DNA of 64,000 nucleotides from Doris montereyensis (taxonomy: Eukaryota; Mollusca; Gastropoda; Nudibranchia; Dorididae): positions 97,501-161,500 of the forward strand of contig JAXRKP010000041.1 of NCBI GenBank assembly GCA_037039925.1, given 5' to 3'. Positions 49,193 through 61,200 of this stretch are shown in pieces. The notes under the pieces are model-generated. The model did not search any database, had not been told where the DNA came from, and was given only the letters and a program-made list of their open reading frames with translations. Made by a program: the position numbers and the translations under genes. Numbering within the stretch: position 1 is the first letter of the stretch; the number at the start of each line of letters is the position of its first letter.

Positions 49193-49324
49193 AGGCAACA
49201 AGTCGATACATGTAGGGTTATACATCTCATAATATATCTTATTACATGAGGAGATAGAATGGTTGGTTGGGGCTGCAGGTAAGTCCTACTTATTTGCTTT
49301 CATTAAGATGATTACATTTATGGT

Positions 49325-49500
49325 GGACCTATGTTTCCTCCACTTAACCCCCTCCCCCCTCCTGTCCCGGTAGGTGGGTCGACAACCAGTCCATCGGAGA
49401 TGGACGTTAAAAAGTAGGTCCCATGTACAGATCAAAACACTGCATGCACGTTAAAGACCCCTTGGCTGTTTAGAGGGCAGTCTGGACATGTGTGGTGTTC
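49325..49500 (+). mobile_element. SINE S2 fragment
   Basis: S2 body only: GTCCCGGTAGGTGGGTCGAC and GCACGTTAAAGACCCCTTGG. Confidence 0.7.
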
Positions 49501-50105
49501 TCACCTCTGACACAAACTCCCTGCCGAGTAACGGAAATTCCAAATGAGAAATTAGATCTAATATGATATTATTTTATGGTTACAAGTCATAACTACTAGA
49601 TCTAGATCTTATTTCCTTCAATCTCCATCCAATGAAACAATACACACCAAATCCACATACCAGTCAAATTACAAACATAAGATACTGTACTTTGCGAGCT
49701 TGAAATGTAGATCTATATTTAGTCTCTTGATGCATTCACATGCAACCCATTTTCATCCAAAATCGCAGGTTTTGTTGCACTCCTTCTGGTCAGAGGAATT
49801 AAATCATGTAAAAGCAGTAAAATGCCTTGGCATTTTTTCGAATGAGCTCAACGCAAGGCGAAAAAATAATATCAGTGAACATAGAACAATATCTAAGTAG
49901 TCTTCCAGGCCTGCACTTACAGAACACGCATCGGTCTTGCCAACCGATGTAAACACCATTATCACGTGACCGCAATGGACGATGCATAGACCCCATTGAA
50001 GTGTTAAGAAAAATAGAACAGAGATCAAAATCATAATACATGTACATATGTATTTCAATTCTAACTGTAGGCTAGTGTAGTTGATTTTACTGAGTAACTA
50101 TTAGC

Positions 50106-52945
50106 TTATCCTCGTGGTGCTTGGACAGCACATAAGGCCGACACAGTGGATCGCCTTTGAACATGATCAGATGCCAATTTTGTCATCTTCCCCCACGTCC
50201 ATCCCTGGGTCCTCATCTCTTTTTCGATGCTTCTCCTCCAGGTTTCTAGCGGGCGACTTCTCTTCCTTGTTCCCTGAGGCGTCCATCTGAGGGCTATTTT
50301 AGGGATGGCATCAGCATTCATCCTAAAGATGTGACCAGTCCACTTCCATCTTCTCTTCCTCACAATCTGGGATATTGACTCCAGTGATGTTCTTTCTTGA
50401 AGGTCGTTTGATATCGTGTTTGGCCAAAATATTTTGAGGATCTTTCTGAGACATTTGTTTTTAAGTGTGTCCAGCTTTTTGCAGATGATATTTGTTGTTT
50501 TCCAAGATTCAGCACCATAAAGGACAGCTAGAATATTAGATTTGTAGAATTTGAGTTTTGTTTTATTGAGATTTTTCTTGAATTCCAAATATTATTCAGT
50601 GATCCAAATATTTTTCTTGCTTTTGTTAATCTTTCTTTGATCTCATCTTCAGAATTTCCATTTTGAGTAATTTTACTTCCGAGATATGTGAAAGCTTGTA
50701 TATCCTCATTCTCCTTGTTTCCAAGTTGCACCGGTTGTTTCGATTTGTTGTTCATCCTCATCATTTTTGTTTTTCCAATATTTATGTGTAGCCCCAGTTT
50801 TTGTGTATTGTTATCAACTCGCTGTGTTTTGGTTTGTATACCTGTGATGTTCTGTGACAGGAGTACAACATCATCAGCAAAATCAAGGTCCTCTAATATT
50901 TCAGTGAATGTCCACCTTAGTCCCATTTTCTTATTTTCAACAAATTCCTTCATAATCCAATCCATAGCAAGGCAGAATAGAAAAGGTGAAGGAATGCAGC
51001 CCTGTTTCACACCTGTATTGATGTTCACAGTCTCCGTCAATTTATTTCCACAGATTACCTTAGCATGGAAATTCCTGTAAAGCAGTTTGATTATGCTAAC
51101 TACCTTGGAGGGAGGGAATGCCATAGTGTCGTAGGATGTTCGATAATGCAGGTCTGTGTACACTTTTAAAAGCCTTTTCAAAATCTATAAAATTTGAGTA
51201 CAGGGGAGCATTCCATTCTTGGCATTGTTCAAAAATTTGTCTAAGAGTGAATATATGGTTAGAGCACGAATGGCCTCTCCTAAATCCTGCTTGCTGCTTT
51301 CTAAGTTTTGGTTCGACTGTAGGGTTTATACGGTTTAGTAATATTTTACTGAAAATTTTGCTGGTGATAGAGAGTAGCATGATTTCCCTCCAATTATCAC
51401 ATTTAGAAAGATCTCCCTTTTTTTTTTGGTAGTTTGACGATGAGTCCAATACTCCACTCATTTGGTAGCTCTCCTTTTTCCCAAATTTCTTGAAATATGC
51501 TTTGTAATATTTTAGGGGTCATTTTTCTTCTATCTTAATCATTTCCGTTGTCATCTGATCTTCACCTGCTGCTTTCCGTGTTTTGAGACTCTCTATTGCC
51601 TTTTTTTATTTCATCTAAAGTTGGGGTAGTGTGTTGATATCCAAGTCATTTTGTGCAGGTTTAATGACCGTGCGGAGCCTTGGCGATTTTCTGTTTAAGA
51701 CACACTCGAAGTGCGCTTTCTGTCGGTTTCATTTGGTCTGCTTCGCTCTCGAGTAAATTTCTTTGTGTGTCCTTGATTGGTGTGTCTTTTTTCCTATACC
51801 CTTTGGAAAGTTCTTTAGCTGCCTGGTATAGAGTCTTCATATCTTGTCTTTGGCTTGCTTTTTCTGCTCTTTCTGCTAACATGTCATAGTAACCTTTCTT
51901 GTTCGCTTTGACTGACTTTTTTACTTTTATTTTCTAGCATCGTATATTCATTATGGATTTGTTCTTTAATTCTTTCTGATCTGGGGATCAATAGGCAGCC
52001 CTTTGTCTTTTTTTCTTTCTTCGATCACTTTCCATGATTGATCTGATATCCACCTTTCTTTCTTTTTTTTTTGCTAGGTCCCAGTTATTCCTGACTCAGG
52101 TCCAGCCGTTCCTGGTTGAATTTTGTCAAGGACAGTTCTTGCTCATCCAGCAGGGCCTGATAACGTTTTGACAAGTCTATTTTCAATTTTGTTAGCAGTT
52201 TCTTCGTTTTGCAGCTTTCCAACGTCAAATTTTCCTTTCCTGAGATCATGGTCACTTGCAACATCGGATCCCCTTCTTGTTCTCACATCTAACAGTGATG
52301 TCTTCCATTTCTTATTGATAGTGATGTGGTCAATTGGTTTTTGTTTTTTTCCGTCGGAAGAGGTCCATGTATATTTGTGGATGTCTCTATGCTAAAGATG
52401 GTTCCTCTAATGATTAAATTGTTTTCTGCGCAAAATTCCGCCAAATTTCCTCCATTGTCATTCATGTCTGCAGCTAGTCCGTCACGTCCTATTATGTGTT
52501 CTCTTTGACTGTTAACTTTTCCAACTTTGGCGTTTAAATCACAAAGAACAATAAGTAGATCATGTCTTGGGGTCTTTTGTACTGTGCTGTTAAGTCTTTC
52601 ATAAACTTGTTCTTTCTCCTCCTCCCTTTTGTCTTCTTGTGGGGCGTAACACACGATGATGGTCATCTTTGCGTATTTGGAATTAAACCTAGCTTTCATT
52701 CCAACAAAGTCTTTGCCGTTTTTGATAGTATCAGGGCAACTCCATTCATATATTGATTGTCTTCTCTTCCTGAGTAGAGGATAGTATGACCAGTAGTGAG
52801 ATTTCTTTTGCCATTGTCAGTCCATCGTGATTTGCACATAGACAGGATATTTATTTTATATTTGTCCATTTCATTTATTGTCTGCGCAAGTTTTCCTGTC
52901 TGATCGAGTGTGCACACATTCCATGCGCCCACCAAAATTGATTGT
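50106..52945 (-). mobile_element. Nearly complete APE-type non-LTR retrotransposon (LINE)
   Basis: Read on the minus strand. An AP-endonuclease begins at about 52935 with WNVCTLDQTGKLAQTINEMD and includes DLNAKVGK. A linker follows at 51882-51661. The reverse transcriptase (51461-50528) has NFIDFEKAF (motif A), GVKQGCIPSPFLFCLAMDWI (motif B) and FADDVVLLSQ (catalytic FADD). The C-terminal part (50588-50106) has VLYGAESWKTT, RRWKWTGHIFRMNADAIPKI and a tryptophan-rich end. The order and size fit a single-ORF LINE of about 2.8 kb. The reading frame is broken at least five times, with the motifs kept. I leave the clade open. I did not see a clear 3' tail or target duplication. Confidence 0.88.
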
Positions 52946-53249
52946 TTTTTTTTACTTAGTAGATCTACCCTTTTTGCTCATTTGAATGTGTCGATAAAGT
53001 ATTTATTTGCTTTGTTTGAAGAAAGATACAGTCATAAACATCTGGATCTAATCAAAATTTCCATTCACCTTTAAAAAGGTTCCTAGATCTAGATTTATTT
53101 TACATCATCTGTGAATAAACTATACGTTTACCATCCTTTAAATCGATACCTAAAGCAATAAACACATACACGAATAGAAAACAAACAAAATATCTTTGAA
53201 GAAAAAACAAGAAGAAAAGAAAAAAAAACATGTAAAAATCAGCGAAAGA

Positions 53250-53322
53250 GCTGCCTAGTGCGATCGGACCGTCCGAGACCCGAAAGTCGCGAAAATTTCG
53301 AGTCCGACCCAGCTCTAGGCAG
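53250..53322. repeat. Small inverted repeat, about 73 bp
   Basis: GCCTAGTGCGATCGGAC (53253-53269) pairs imperfectly with GTCCGACCCAGCTCTAGGC (53302-53320). It is GC- and CpG-rich in AT-rich surroundings. It may be a tiny MITE or a structured element. Confidence 0.5.
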
Positions 53323-53359
53323 GAAAGGGAACTCTCTAATATGTAAAATTAAAATTGCA

Positions 53360-54870
53360 TATGAGATGGCGGCGCCCATTAATTATAATAAATCCCCGTA
53401 TTAAAACTTGTGAATAAAATTAATGAAACGAGTCAGAAAACTTGTATGAAATCAATGTATGCTAATCATATTCTCTTTTGAATGATGTATGCCTTTCCAA
53501 AGAAAGACGGACTACTTCGACCATCCATTGAATGTATTGAGCCGTAAGGGCGTCGCCATTTTGCTTTTTTCGCGAATAAGACTCGCGATGTGCTTGCCTT
53601 GGCTAACAAGTGGCTTGCCAAGCGCTTGGCTATATGATATGGAACGGCGTGATTGCCAAGCGCAAGCAAGCCGCTTGCCTACGGAACACTCCTCGCTAGG
53701 TGATAGTGTTGTTAATAAAAAACCTGAACAACGAAAAAGCGGATTAAAACATATTAACAAACGTAACCTTCGCCTTCAGTTTGCTGTAGGCTATCACTTC
53801 GATTCGTTCGTACCAAGCCCTGTAATTGCTAGGTGATAGTGTGATTTAGAGGTGTAAACAATGAACAGGAATTGTTTTGCAAATGAACTGTTTATATAAA
53901 GCTTATGATCTATATACAATAACAACAACCCCAAAACAATAAACAAACTAACCCAAACATAAAATTTAAAGAAGCCACCAACATCAACTCAAAGAAGCAG
54001 CTGAAGGCTCCTTCTTATTGCTGTTTTGAAAAATAGTAACACTCAGAATAGAATATTTATGTGGCATGTGAAAACGTTTCACCGATTGAGTCAGCTATCA
54101 CTCATATCCACTACAATTTCTTTCTTTCCACAAAACTTTGACTTTCCAAGTCTGACAATAAACGTAAGCTTTGACGGTCCTCAGACAAGCTATTGAGGTC
54201 ACCTCGCAAGCTTGAGGTCTCTCTGCCCTGGTGTTGCAGAGGGGAAATCACATCCAATTGAGACTGGATTTGGCATCCAGTCCCACCTGAAATGCCCATC
54301 AATCTCGTGGGTCTCATGAACTTATGGTGCCCGTTATATGACAAGATAAGGTGCTGTCAGGGCAAAGTACAAATTTGCCTTACCCATGGACATGGTCGAA
54401 CAGAAAAACAATCAAAGAAACTGATTATCATGGACAAAAATTTGTTTTACGCCGTCATGATGTCATTGTCAAGACATAGTTGTCCATTGCCACGGTCTTT
54501 GGCAGAGTAAAGAAATACCTCACGCTCCCCGAATAGAATCTAAATACTGAAATAACAGCCAATGAAATTCGATTATTGTGACTTAGCGGGACTACGCATG
54601 CGCTCTATATGATCTCCTTTTCCTTCTTGTCAGGGGAAAGTTCACTTCAATCGACCTACCAATTTATGCAAAATTAATACATTTTTACTTTGGCCTATCC
54701 GTCCACTGGATAAAAATGTTCGGCTAGATACCTGTTTCGGTTGGAAATGGGTTTTTTGGCCACGATGGATGGAAAATGTGAGAGAAAATTGTGAAAGTTT
54801 AGGGTAAGTTGCTGAACGGAATTATACTTCAAGATGGCGTACATGTATAATGTAGGCCGCATGCGCAGTT
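53360..54870. promoter_or_regulatory. Candidate promoter region: YY1, NRF1 and CCAAT motifs
   Basis: YY1-type motifs: GAGATGGCGGC (53364), the reverse form CGCCATTTT (53554) and AAGATGGCG (54831-54839). NRF1 palindromes: CGCATGCGC at 54595-54603 and CGCATGCGCA at 54859-54868. CCAAT lies at about 54559. Such clusters mark housekeeping promoters. The most likely target is EP400, through an upstream noncoding exon, but no transcript evidence is available. Confidence 0.4.
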
Positions 54871-55545
54871 GGCGGCCAGACTTATGGCATGTTGGGTTCT
54901 CCCCTCGCCTTACAACAGCCGTCAAATACATCGGTCACAGAAAAATGTGACTCTCTCTTTGAAGGCATTCATGTGCTCTATGCATTTACTACGCCCCGTC
55001 TTGAACTTAAGTAAAACTGAATCAACCCATGATAGGACCGAGCGATCTGTGCAGATTTATCGCCGAGGTTTTTCTTTCTTTCGGGCTCTTCAGACTTCCC
55101 ACTCATCTGGTCCAGACAGTACAGACGAGGCTACATAATATTACACTGGACAAATTCTTTTCCATACCCTGCCTGTCTGGACCACCGGTTTAGAGTCTAA
55201 ACCACCAAACCAGAGGCATGATTTGGTCATATTTAGATCTAAAGCAGTTGTACTTGCCGTATTTGGTGACAACTCGACAAGTTTCATAGGTTGTGCATTC
55301 ATTGTCACCACCAACCCTTGGTAATTCATTTTTAGACAAATATGAAATGTAGATCTAAGTATTACTATCAGTACTATTAGATCTATAAGGTTAGCCAAAC
55401 CACTGAGACTGACACACTGAACTCCTGGCCTTGGGGCTCGATGGAACCCAGGTTAGGGACCACTGATCTAGCTCTAGAGACTAAATCTTTTGATTTAGTT
55501 AGGACAGATTTTAAGCCTTTTCAGTATAGGCCTACTCCTTAGATA

Positions 55546-55791
55546 TCACAATTTCAATTGATATCCCGATGACACAAGGAATGATTGGCCAGATAGGAAT
55601 ACAGTGGGAGTTGGATTTATCAAGGTCATCACAGAACTGACACTAGGTCTTCGTATGAGATCTTTCGTTGAATGCGAAGTCAACAAGGAACTACCTGTTT
55701 CAATGGATCTTTTCTTCTTTTTTAGTTCAAAGAAAAGACATTTGCTCTTTGTGGGTTTTGATGTAGGTCTAGATTTAGAGGAAGATGCCAT
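55546..55791 (-). CDS. Possible first exon of an unknown protein
   Basis: A minus-strand frame starts AAAATGGCATC, a good initiation context, and reads MASSSKSRPTSKPTKSKCLF, followed by a basic run ELKKKKRSIETG. A fair donor, ACAG|GTAGTT, follows at that point (about 55692); reading on gives 81 residues to a stop. Three CCAAT boxes lie upstream in its direction (about 55908, 55931, 56083). I recognise no family, and no second exon is apparent before VPS53. It may be noncoding. Confidence 0.25.
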   Translation of the reverse strand: MASSSKSRPTSKPTKSKCLFFELKKKKRSIETGSSLLTSHSTKDLIRRPSVSSVMTLINPTPTVFLSGQSFLVSSGYQLKL

Positions 55792-55889
55792 TTTGATAAA
55801 TCAGAATGAAGTGCCGGTACAGCGAGTTACAGGTGTGAACTTCAGCACAGCTTAACTTAGAAGAAAGGCCTTTAACGAGGTTATGGCGG

Positions 55890-56100
55890 TCACTAAAATT
55901 ACTTTGATTGGTCCAGCGCTTTTTCACCACAGCCAATCTTCCACTCACTCACACCAACAATACTACAGTAGGACAATTGTTCTAGTACCTTTGCTCACAC
56001 TACACAGCCTAGCCTGGCTGTTAACAATCAAGTCATCTCTGCTGTCTCACCTCCCAGGCACACACGCTCACAGTGCAGCGCCAATCAGTAACTTGAGCGT
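55890..56100. promoter_or_regulatory. Cluster of three CCAAT boxes
   Basis: GATTGGTCC at about 55906, AGCCAATC at about 55930 and GCGCCAATCAG at about 56080, spaced within 180 bp. NF-Y binding is the obvious reading; it would suit a promoter for either strand. Confidence 0.35.
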
Positions 56101-56499
56101 TTAGGCTGCTTCTCGCTGTTAAAAAGTCTTGAAATGAAGTAAATCAAATTAACAGTTGTTCAATGTTTCACTGCCTATATCGACCGGCATGACCTCAGAG
56201 GTGATTTTACCCATGCCGGATCCTCGTTGGATGTATTGGGTTTTTTTCCGAGAGAATGAAGGGGTATTCTTTTAGTCATGTTGTAGCCGGCATTTCGATT
56301 AGTGCAATCTCGGTGAATGTGGCTCTCACTGTACCATTGCCAAACATTTTAATGTGGATGCAGTGAAAATCGTGGGAGTTTAGGGAGTTCTCTCCTCTTG
56401 ATTACTCGAAAAGAAAGGGCACCCCTCCCCATAATAAAAATTGTGAGATGCAGGCTTTTAATCCATCTTTATCTTAAGTTTCACGGAAAATACAATAAA

Positions 56500-56640
56500 A
56501 TAAAGGTCCTGTTTGCAGATCACAACCCTGTGCACTTTAAAGAATCCTGGTTGTTTACAGGGCAGTTCGGGAAGAATGTTAAAAATCCTACCGAAAATCT
56601 TGATAACACTTTAATTGTGGACCTTATCTAGGTACAATTA
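56500..56640 (+). mobile_element. SINE S2 fragment (3' part)
   Basis: TGCACTTTAAAGAATCCTGG and ACAGGGCAGTTCGGGAAGA, then TAATTGTGGACC: a worn S2 3' part. Confidence 0.6.
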
Positions 56641-57539
56641 AATCAGTGACTATTCGCAAGAATGACGAATACCTGAGAGAAAATGCTATCTATGCATTGT
56701 AATAATAATGAATCGTTTTTTGAAAAATTTATCTAATGAAATAAATAATGCCCATGTCATATTTCCAAAAGCTTTTCTTTCTTATTACCATTTACCACTT
56801 TAAACTTGTCATTTGTCCCCGTCCCGCATTGATGAATATAGGCTGTACATGTATATTATTATTGTGTTTTCATAATATATATTATTTCCAAACACAATTT
56901 TAGGCATAGTTCTGTTGTCCTTGAATGGCCTCTACTTATTCAATTCCTGTTCCTTGATGGACGGTAATCAAACCCCCCCCCCCCCTCGTGGCGTTGCTGG
57001 TAGATCACTTATCTTTTATCTAGATTTTTCTATTAATTCACCCTGAGATCACAGCAATGCTGGACAGGGTAAATTTAAATGTTGATAAGAAGGCAGACAC
57101 AAGAGGAGTATGAATATATTCAAATATCGACACGGGAAAGCTGTTTCTGAACTATTAATGTAATAATAAAAAACTCTCTCCTCGGGACAAACTGAAAATG
57201 TAAGAAGAAAAAATTCTCTCTTCAAGTCTCATTCTCGGAGTTCGGCAGAGAGGAGATGGGACCACAGAACATAGATGCAGTGTAGGCCTCCCTGCAGCAC
57301 CGCCAAGTCTCCAACGTTCATGTCAGTTGTTTTTTTCCAGTTTTGGTCACGGAGGCTTGTGAGATGATAGGGTATCCAGTATCACTGTAGGCTAGCCTAC
57401 ATCGCGGTTAGTCGGTGAGAGCGTGATCGTACGCAGTATGTGTTTTTTCAGTGAGGCAGGTCGGCGACACATTGCAAACAGTATCATTTTAACGTATTTC
57501 AAGTTCAATGCTGCCTGTCAGTGCGAAAGTGCGATTATA

Positions 57540-57760
57540 CCAAACCATGGACCTTGGCACTGTTGGCTTTGGGAATATCATGTTTCAAATGGCTGCAAAC
57601 ATGATGTAATTTCATCATATCATTTTCACACTTTGCAGGAAACGTGATTTCCTTTTTATTCCCTAGGATTATCTCTGTTTCATTTTTCCTGAAAATGGAC
57701 ATTGGCACACTATTGAAATGGCCCCTTCAATTTCAATCTCTAGTAGTGCCAAACCCATAT
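57540..57760. repeat. Copy of the dispersed repeat seen at 26400-26620
   Basis: Shared blocks are GGGAATATCATGTTTCAAAT, ATTTCATCATATCATTTTCA and CACACTATTGAAATGGCCCC, in the same order as at 26440-26600. Confidence 0.7.
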
Positions 57761-58068
57761 GTATCAATTCTGGCCCACCATCTCCAGACAGACTGACAAT
57801 CATGTACCTCGTTGATCACAAAATTTCATCTTTGCTCTTTCTATGCAAACCCTAACATTACGTCTATGTATTGCTCTAAATTGTACAAATTCCAAAAATA
57901 ATAAGCAACTGCTGTATTCGAGTGCTGTGTCCAACTGTATTGAAATTCGAGCGCCTTTACGGACCTGTTGCATGAAAAATGTTTTATGTAGATTAATAAG
58001 AAAATTGCAATTTTTGGCTCGTGAAAAATACTTCTGTTTTGTTCCCAATGATCAGGTGACGGGCTAAG

Positions 58069-58204
58069 ATGCAGAAAAGTAATCCAGAAAGTTTTACTCA
58101 GCCTGCTTCTTCAGGACAGACGCATAAAAGTGTTTCACAGACTGGTTTCACCGCTGGTCAGATTCAGGCCCCTTCGAACATTAGAGGCCAGCAAAATGCC
58201 ATAG
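58069..58204 (+). CDS. EP400: EP400 exon with the start codon
   Basis: It begins MQKSNPESFTQPASSGQTHK and ends QNAI plus one base. It is Gln/Ser/Thr-rich and low complexity, like other EP400 N-termini, with no domain. The in-frame TGA at 58057 supports this start. The donor is ATAG|GTTAGT, phase 1, which fits the acceptor at 61551. Upstream noncoding exons are likely but cannot be placed. Confidence 0.75.
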
Positions 58205-61200
58205 GTTAGTAGCCTATTCTCTTCTTAAGCCTTTCCTACCTATTATGACACAATGCGACATCAGCCTTGATGCCTACTGCAACCCAATGCGACATCAGCC
58301 TTAATGGCCTAATGCGTCCCTTGCTTACTCTTTGTCTTTGTACTCCCATAATAAGATCTCGCAGTGTGTGAGACTTTAATTGACAGTCTCGTGATGTGCA
58401 AGTTTCCGGCTCTTTTGTGGGGGAAACACATATTTTTATCTGCTTTCGTTTTTGACTTACAGCGATTGTAAACAAAGGGACGCTAATACTTTTCAATGAA
58501 TTTACCGTCCTACTCACGAAAATTACTGACATAAAGTCTCATGATGGTTATATAAAAGTATACATTTTCCGAAAGCTTATTTTCTTCTCTAGTTTATTCT
58601 AATTCCTTCATTGAAATTGAAAGATGTTCAAATCTAAAATTAATTTTAACTGAGACAGGCCTGTTTTCCATCAAAGTTGCGTCCTTTGCTTAGGCTATGA
58701 AGTGAGGGCTTAGGCACACAGACTAGAATTGTGAAGGGCCCTTAGGCAGGAAAGGGTTAAAATGATTTATTTTCTTTCTTCTGAGTGTCAAACCATTTTA
58801 TCGACGATGAAAGTCGCAACCATTTAAATCCAATTTGGATGTTTTGAGAAAATCAAAGAAAAAGATGCTGTGCAGTTTAATCTACTTTCATAGACATGCA
58901 TGGATTGCATGCGTCATAAACTAGAGACAATAGGGATGCACAGATTGCTCATATGGTTATTATACAGGTTTCTTTTGGTTCTTGTGTCACGAAATCCCAA
59001 CTAGAAGCAAAGTGGCTTCCTAATGTTAAAAAGGGTATTACTAATTCTAGACTTATATGTTTTGCGACTTTCACGGTCACAATGTTTCTTTCTAGTACAA
59101 GGGGCTGTCAGTTATGAGGGAAAATGTTTTTAAATTGGCCGCTGGGGAACAGAAATCATTTCAGACTGGAGGTAGATATTGGATATCGGATTACTGGGGA
59201 AGTTTATGAGTAAAAAATCTGGATTTGGCACATCTTTTGGTTTAAAACAAGTGGCACGGCGACTGGGTATTTCTGCCATGCCCTAACTAACTGTATAGCG
59301 TGAAGGTCAACTTTTGTCATCTTCCTCCTGCAAACTGTATGGCGCAAAGGTCAGATTTTCCGTGTGGGTAGGGGACGCCCTCTAAATATGTCTAATGTTC
59401 ATTGTTTTTCCACTCATTGACTCAAATGAAGCTTAAAACTAGCTTTTTGATTGGTCAGCCAATCACATCAGAGAAATCTGATGCTTGCTTTGCTGATTAA
59501 TCCTGGAAGAGTCCAAGTAGATAGGAGATATTAGGTCTCATGGTGTGAAGAATTGTTTCCCTTCTGTTACAGAGACAAATGGATTTTAGATGCTTTTAGA
59601 TTATCTATTTAATGTTTGTTTTTCAGATTCACTGATAGATTTTATCATTTTTTCACTGTAAGAATTATCTTGAAATTTATTAAAAATGAAGTATTCTTTT
59701 GTCACGAAATAGCAGAGAATCTAAAGTTTTGGAGTGTTTTAAACGCAAGGTCTCATTGTGTATTGTAATTTATCTCGTGTTGATTTAGGTTACCTTTTGT
59801 GGACATTTCCCACTAAAGGCATTTATCTTTTGTAAATATTTTCACATCTAAAGGAAACAGAGATAAAAGTTAATGTGTCTGTTTTTAATGGTCTTGTAAA
59901 TGCAGAAGACTGATCTTGTTGGTTATGGGGCTGTCCATGAGCCAGAGCAATTCTGGAAATCATGTTAATTATTTCAGCCTCAATTAATTCAATTTCAAAT
60001 CATGTTTTTTGCTATTTTCTGGAAAAATTTGTCTCGTCTGAATAGACCCTTCTGTTACAGAGAACAAATGGATTTTATTGAATTGAATTATCTTGATCAC
60101 ATTTTTACACACCAGAATGGTATCTTTTGTAAATAGCATGAGTTTTGTGGTGTGTTATTGATGCTAGAAAGAGACTGTGTTGTAATTTAGACGCAATTGT
60201 GGAGTTATTTCAGCCTCAAAGAGGCATTTATCATGTTTTTCTATTTTCTTAAAAGTCTGCTTTAATGGTCTTGTATATTTTATGGAAGAGTGTAGGGGTA
60301 GGTACCATGATTTTTTGTTAATTGCCCTTACAGGCAGTACAATTCAATTTCCAAACAGAACTTCTAAAAACATGAGGAACAAACTTTATTTCAACAAAAT
60401 CGATCAACAAATAATGAAGTTATGAATTCTCATAGTTTATTTGGGCTCAAAATATTTTCGGCTATTTTTCGAGAAGCATTTTGGGTCGTTTTCAAGAAAA
60501 GAAAAGAAAAATTATTAGAAGAGATATTAAGTGGATAAGCATATGTTTCAAAAGTATGCAATAGCAATTCAAGAAAATATAAAGGAATCCCCTCTAGAGC
60601 ATTGGTAGTGATTGAGATATGTTCTCACAAAATCACACAGAAAAAAGCTTGGACTTTAAAAAAAGTCAAAGTTATACACACAAGGTTAGCAAACAGAGAA
60701 GCTGTCATAGGGATCATCTCCGCCGTAGATGACATTCTGGACCGTGTCAATTGGAACACCACTAGGTCTAGATCCACTTGATGGCTCGGCTTGGGGATGG
60801 TTGCCGACCAGGATGAAAATATATTAAAAGGGGGTGTATTCGATTTCTTATCTCGACTGAGGCTCGTTATACATAAAAAATGACTAGATGATGAAAAAGA
60901 TAGATTTCGCCATCAGAAAATACAACACGAAGAATTTAATATAAATTCAGTGGCATGAAAATTTGAAAAATTAAACTTCACTTCGCTGAAATGATTGTTT
61001 ATCTTTGACTAATCTCGGCTTGTGTTACATGGTTTGAAAGGTCTTTCCATTGATGCATATTATGTGCCAATCCCAACCTTTTTCGATTGAAGAGCGCGTT
61101 AGTTTTAAGCAAATCACTTTCGCATTTTTTGGGGTGTAAAATTCACCGCGCCGAGGGTTAGTGAGACAGACCCTAACTGCTTTCTCGTCGTAAAATATTT

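Noticed and set aside
50688..52756. Plus-strand frames over the LINE (for example 50688-51080)
   Set aside because: They are antisense to the endonuclease and reverse transcriptase, which carry the recognisable motifs.
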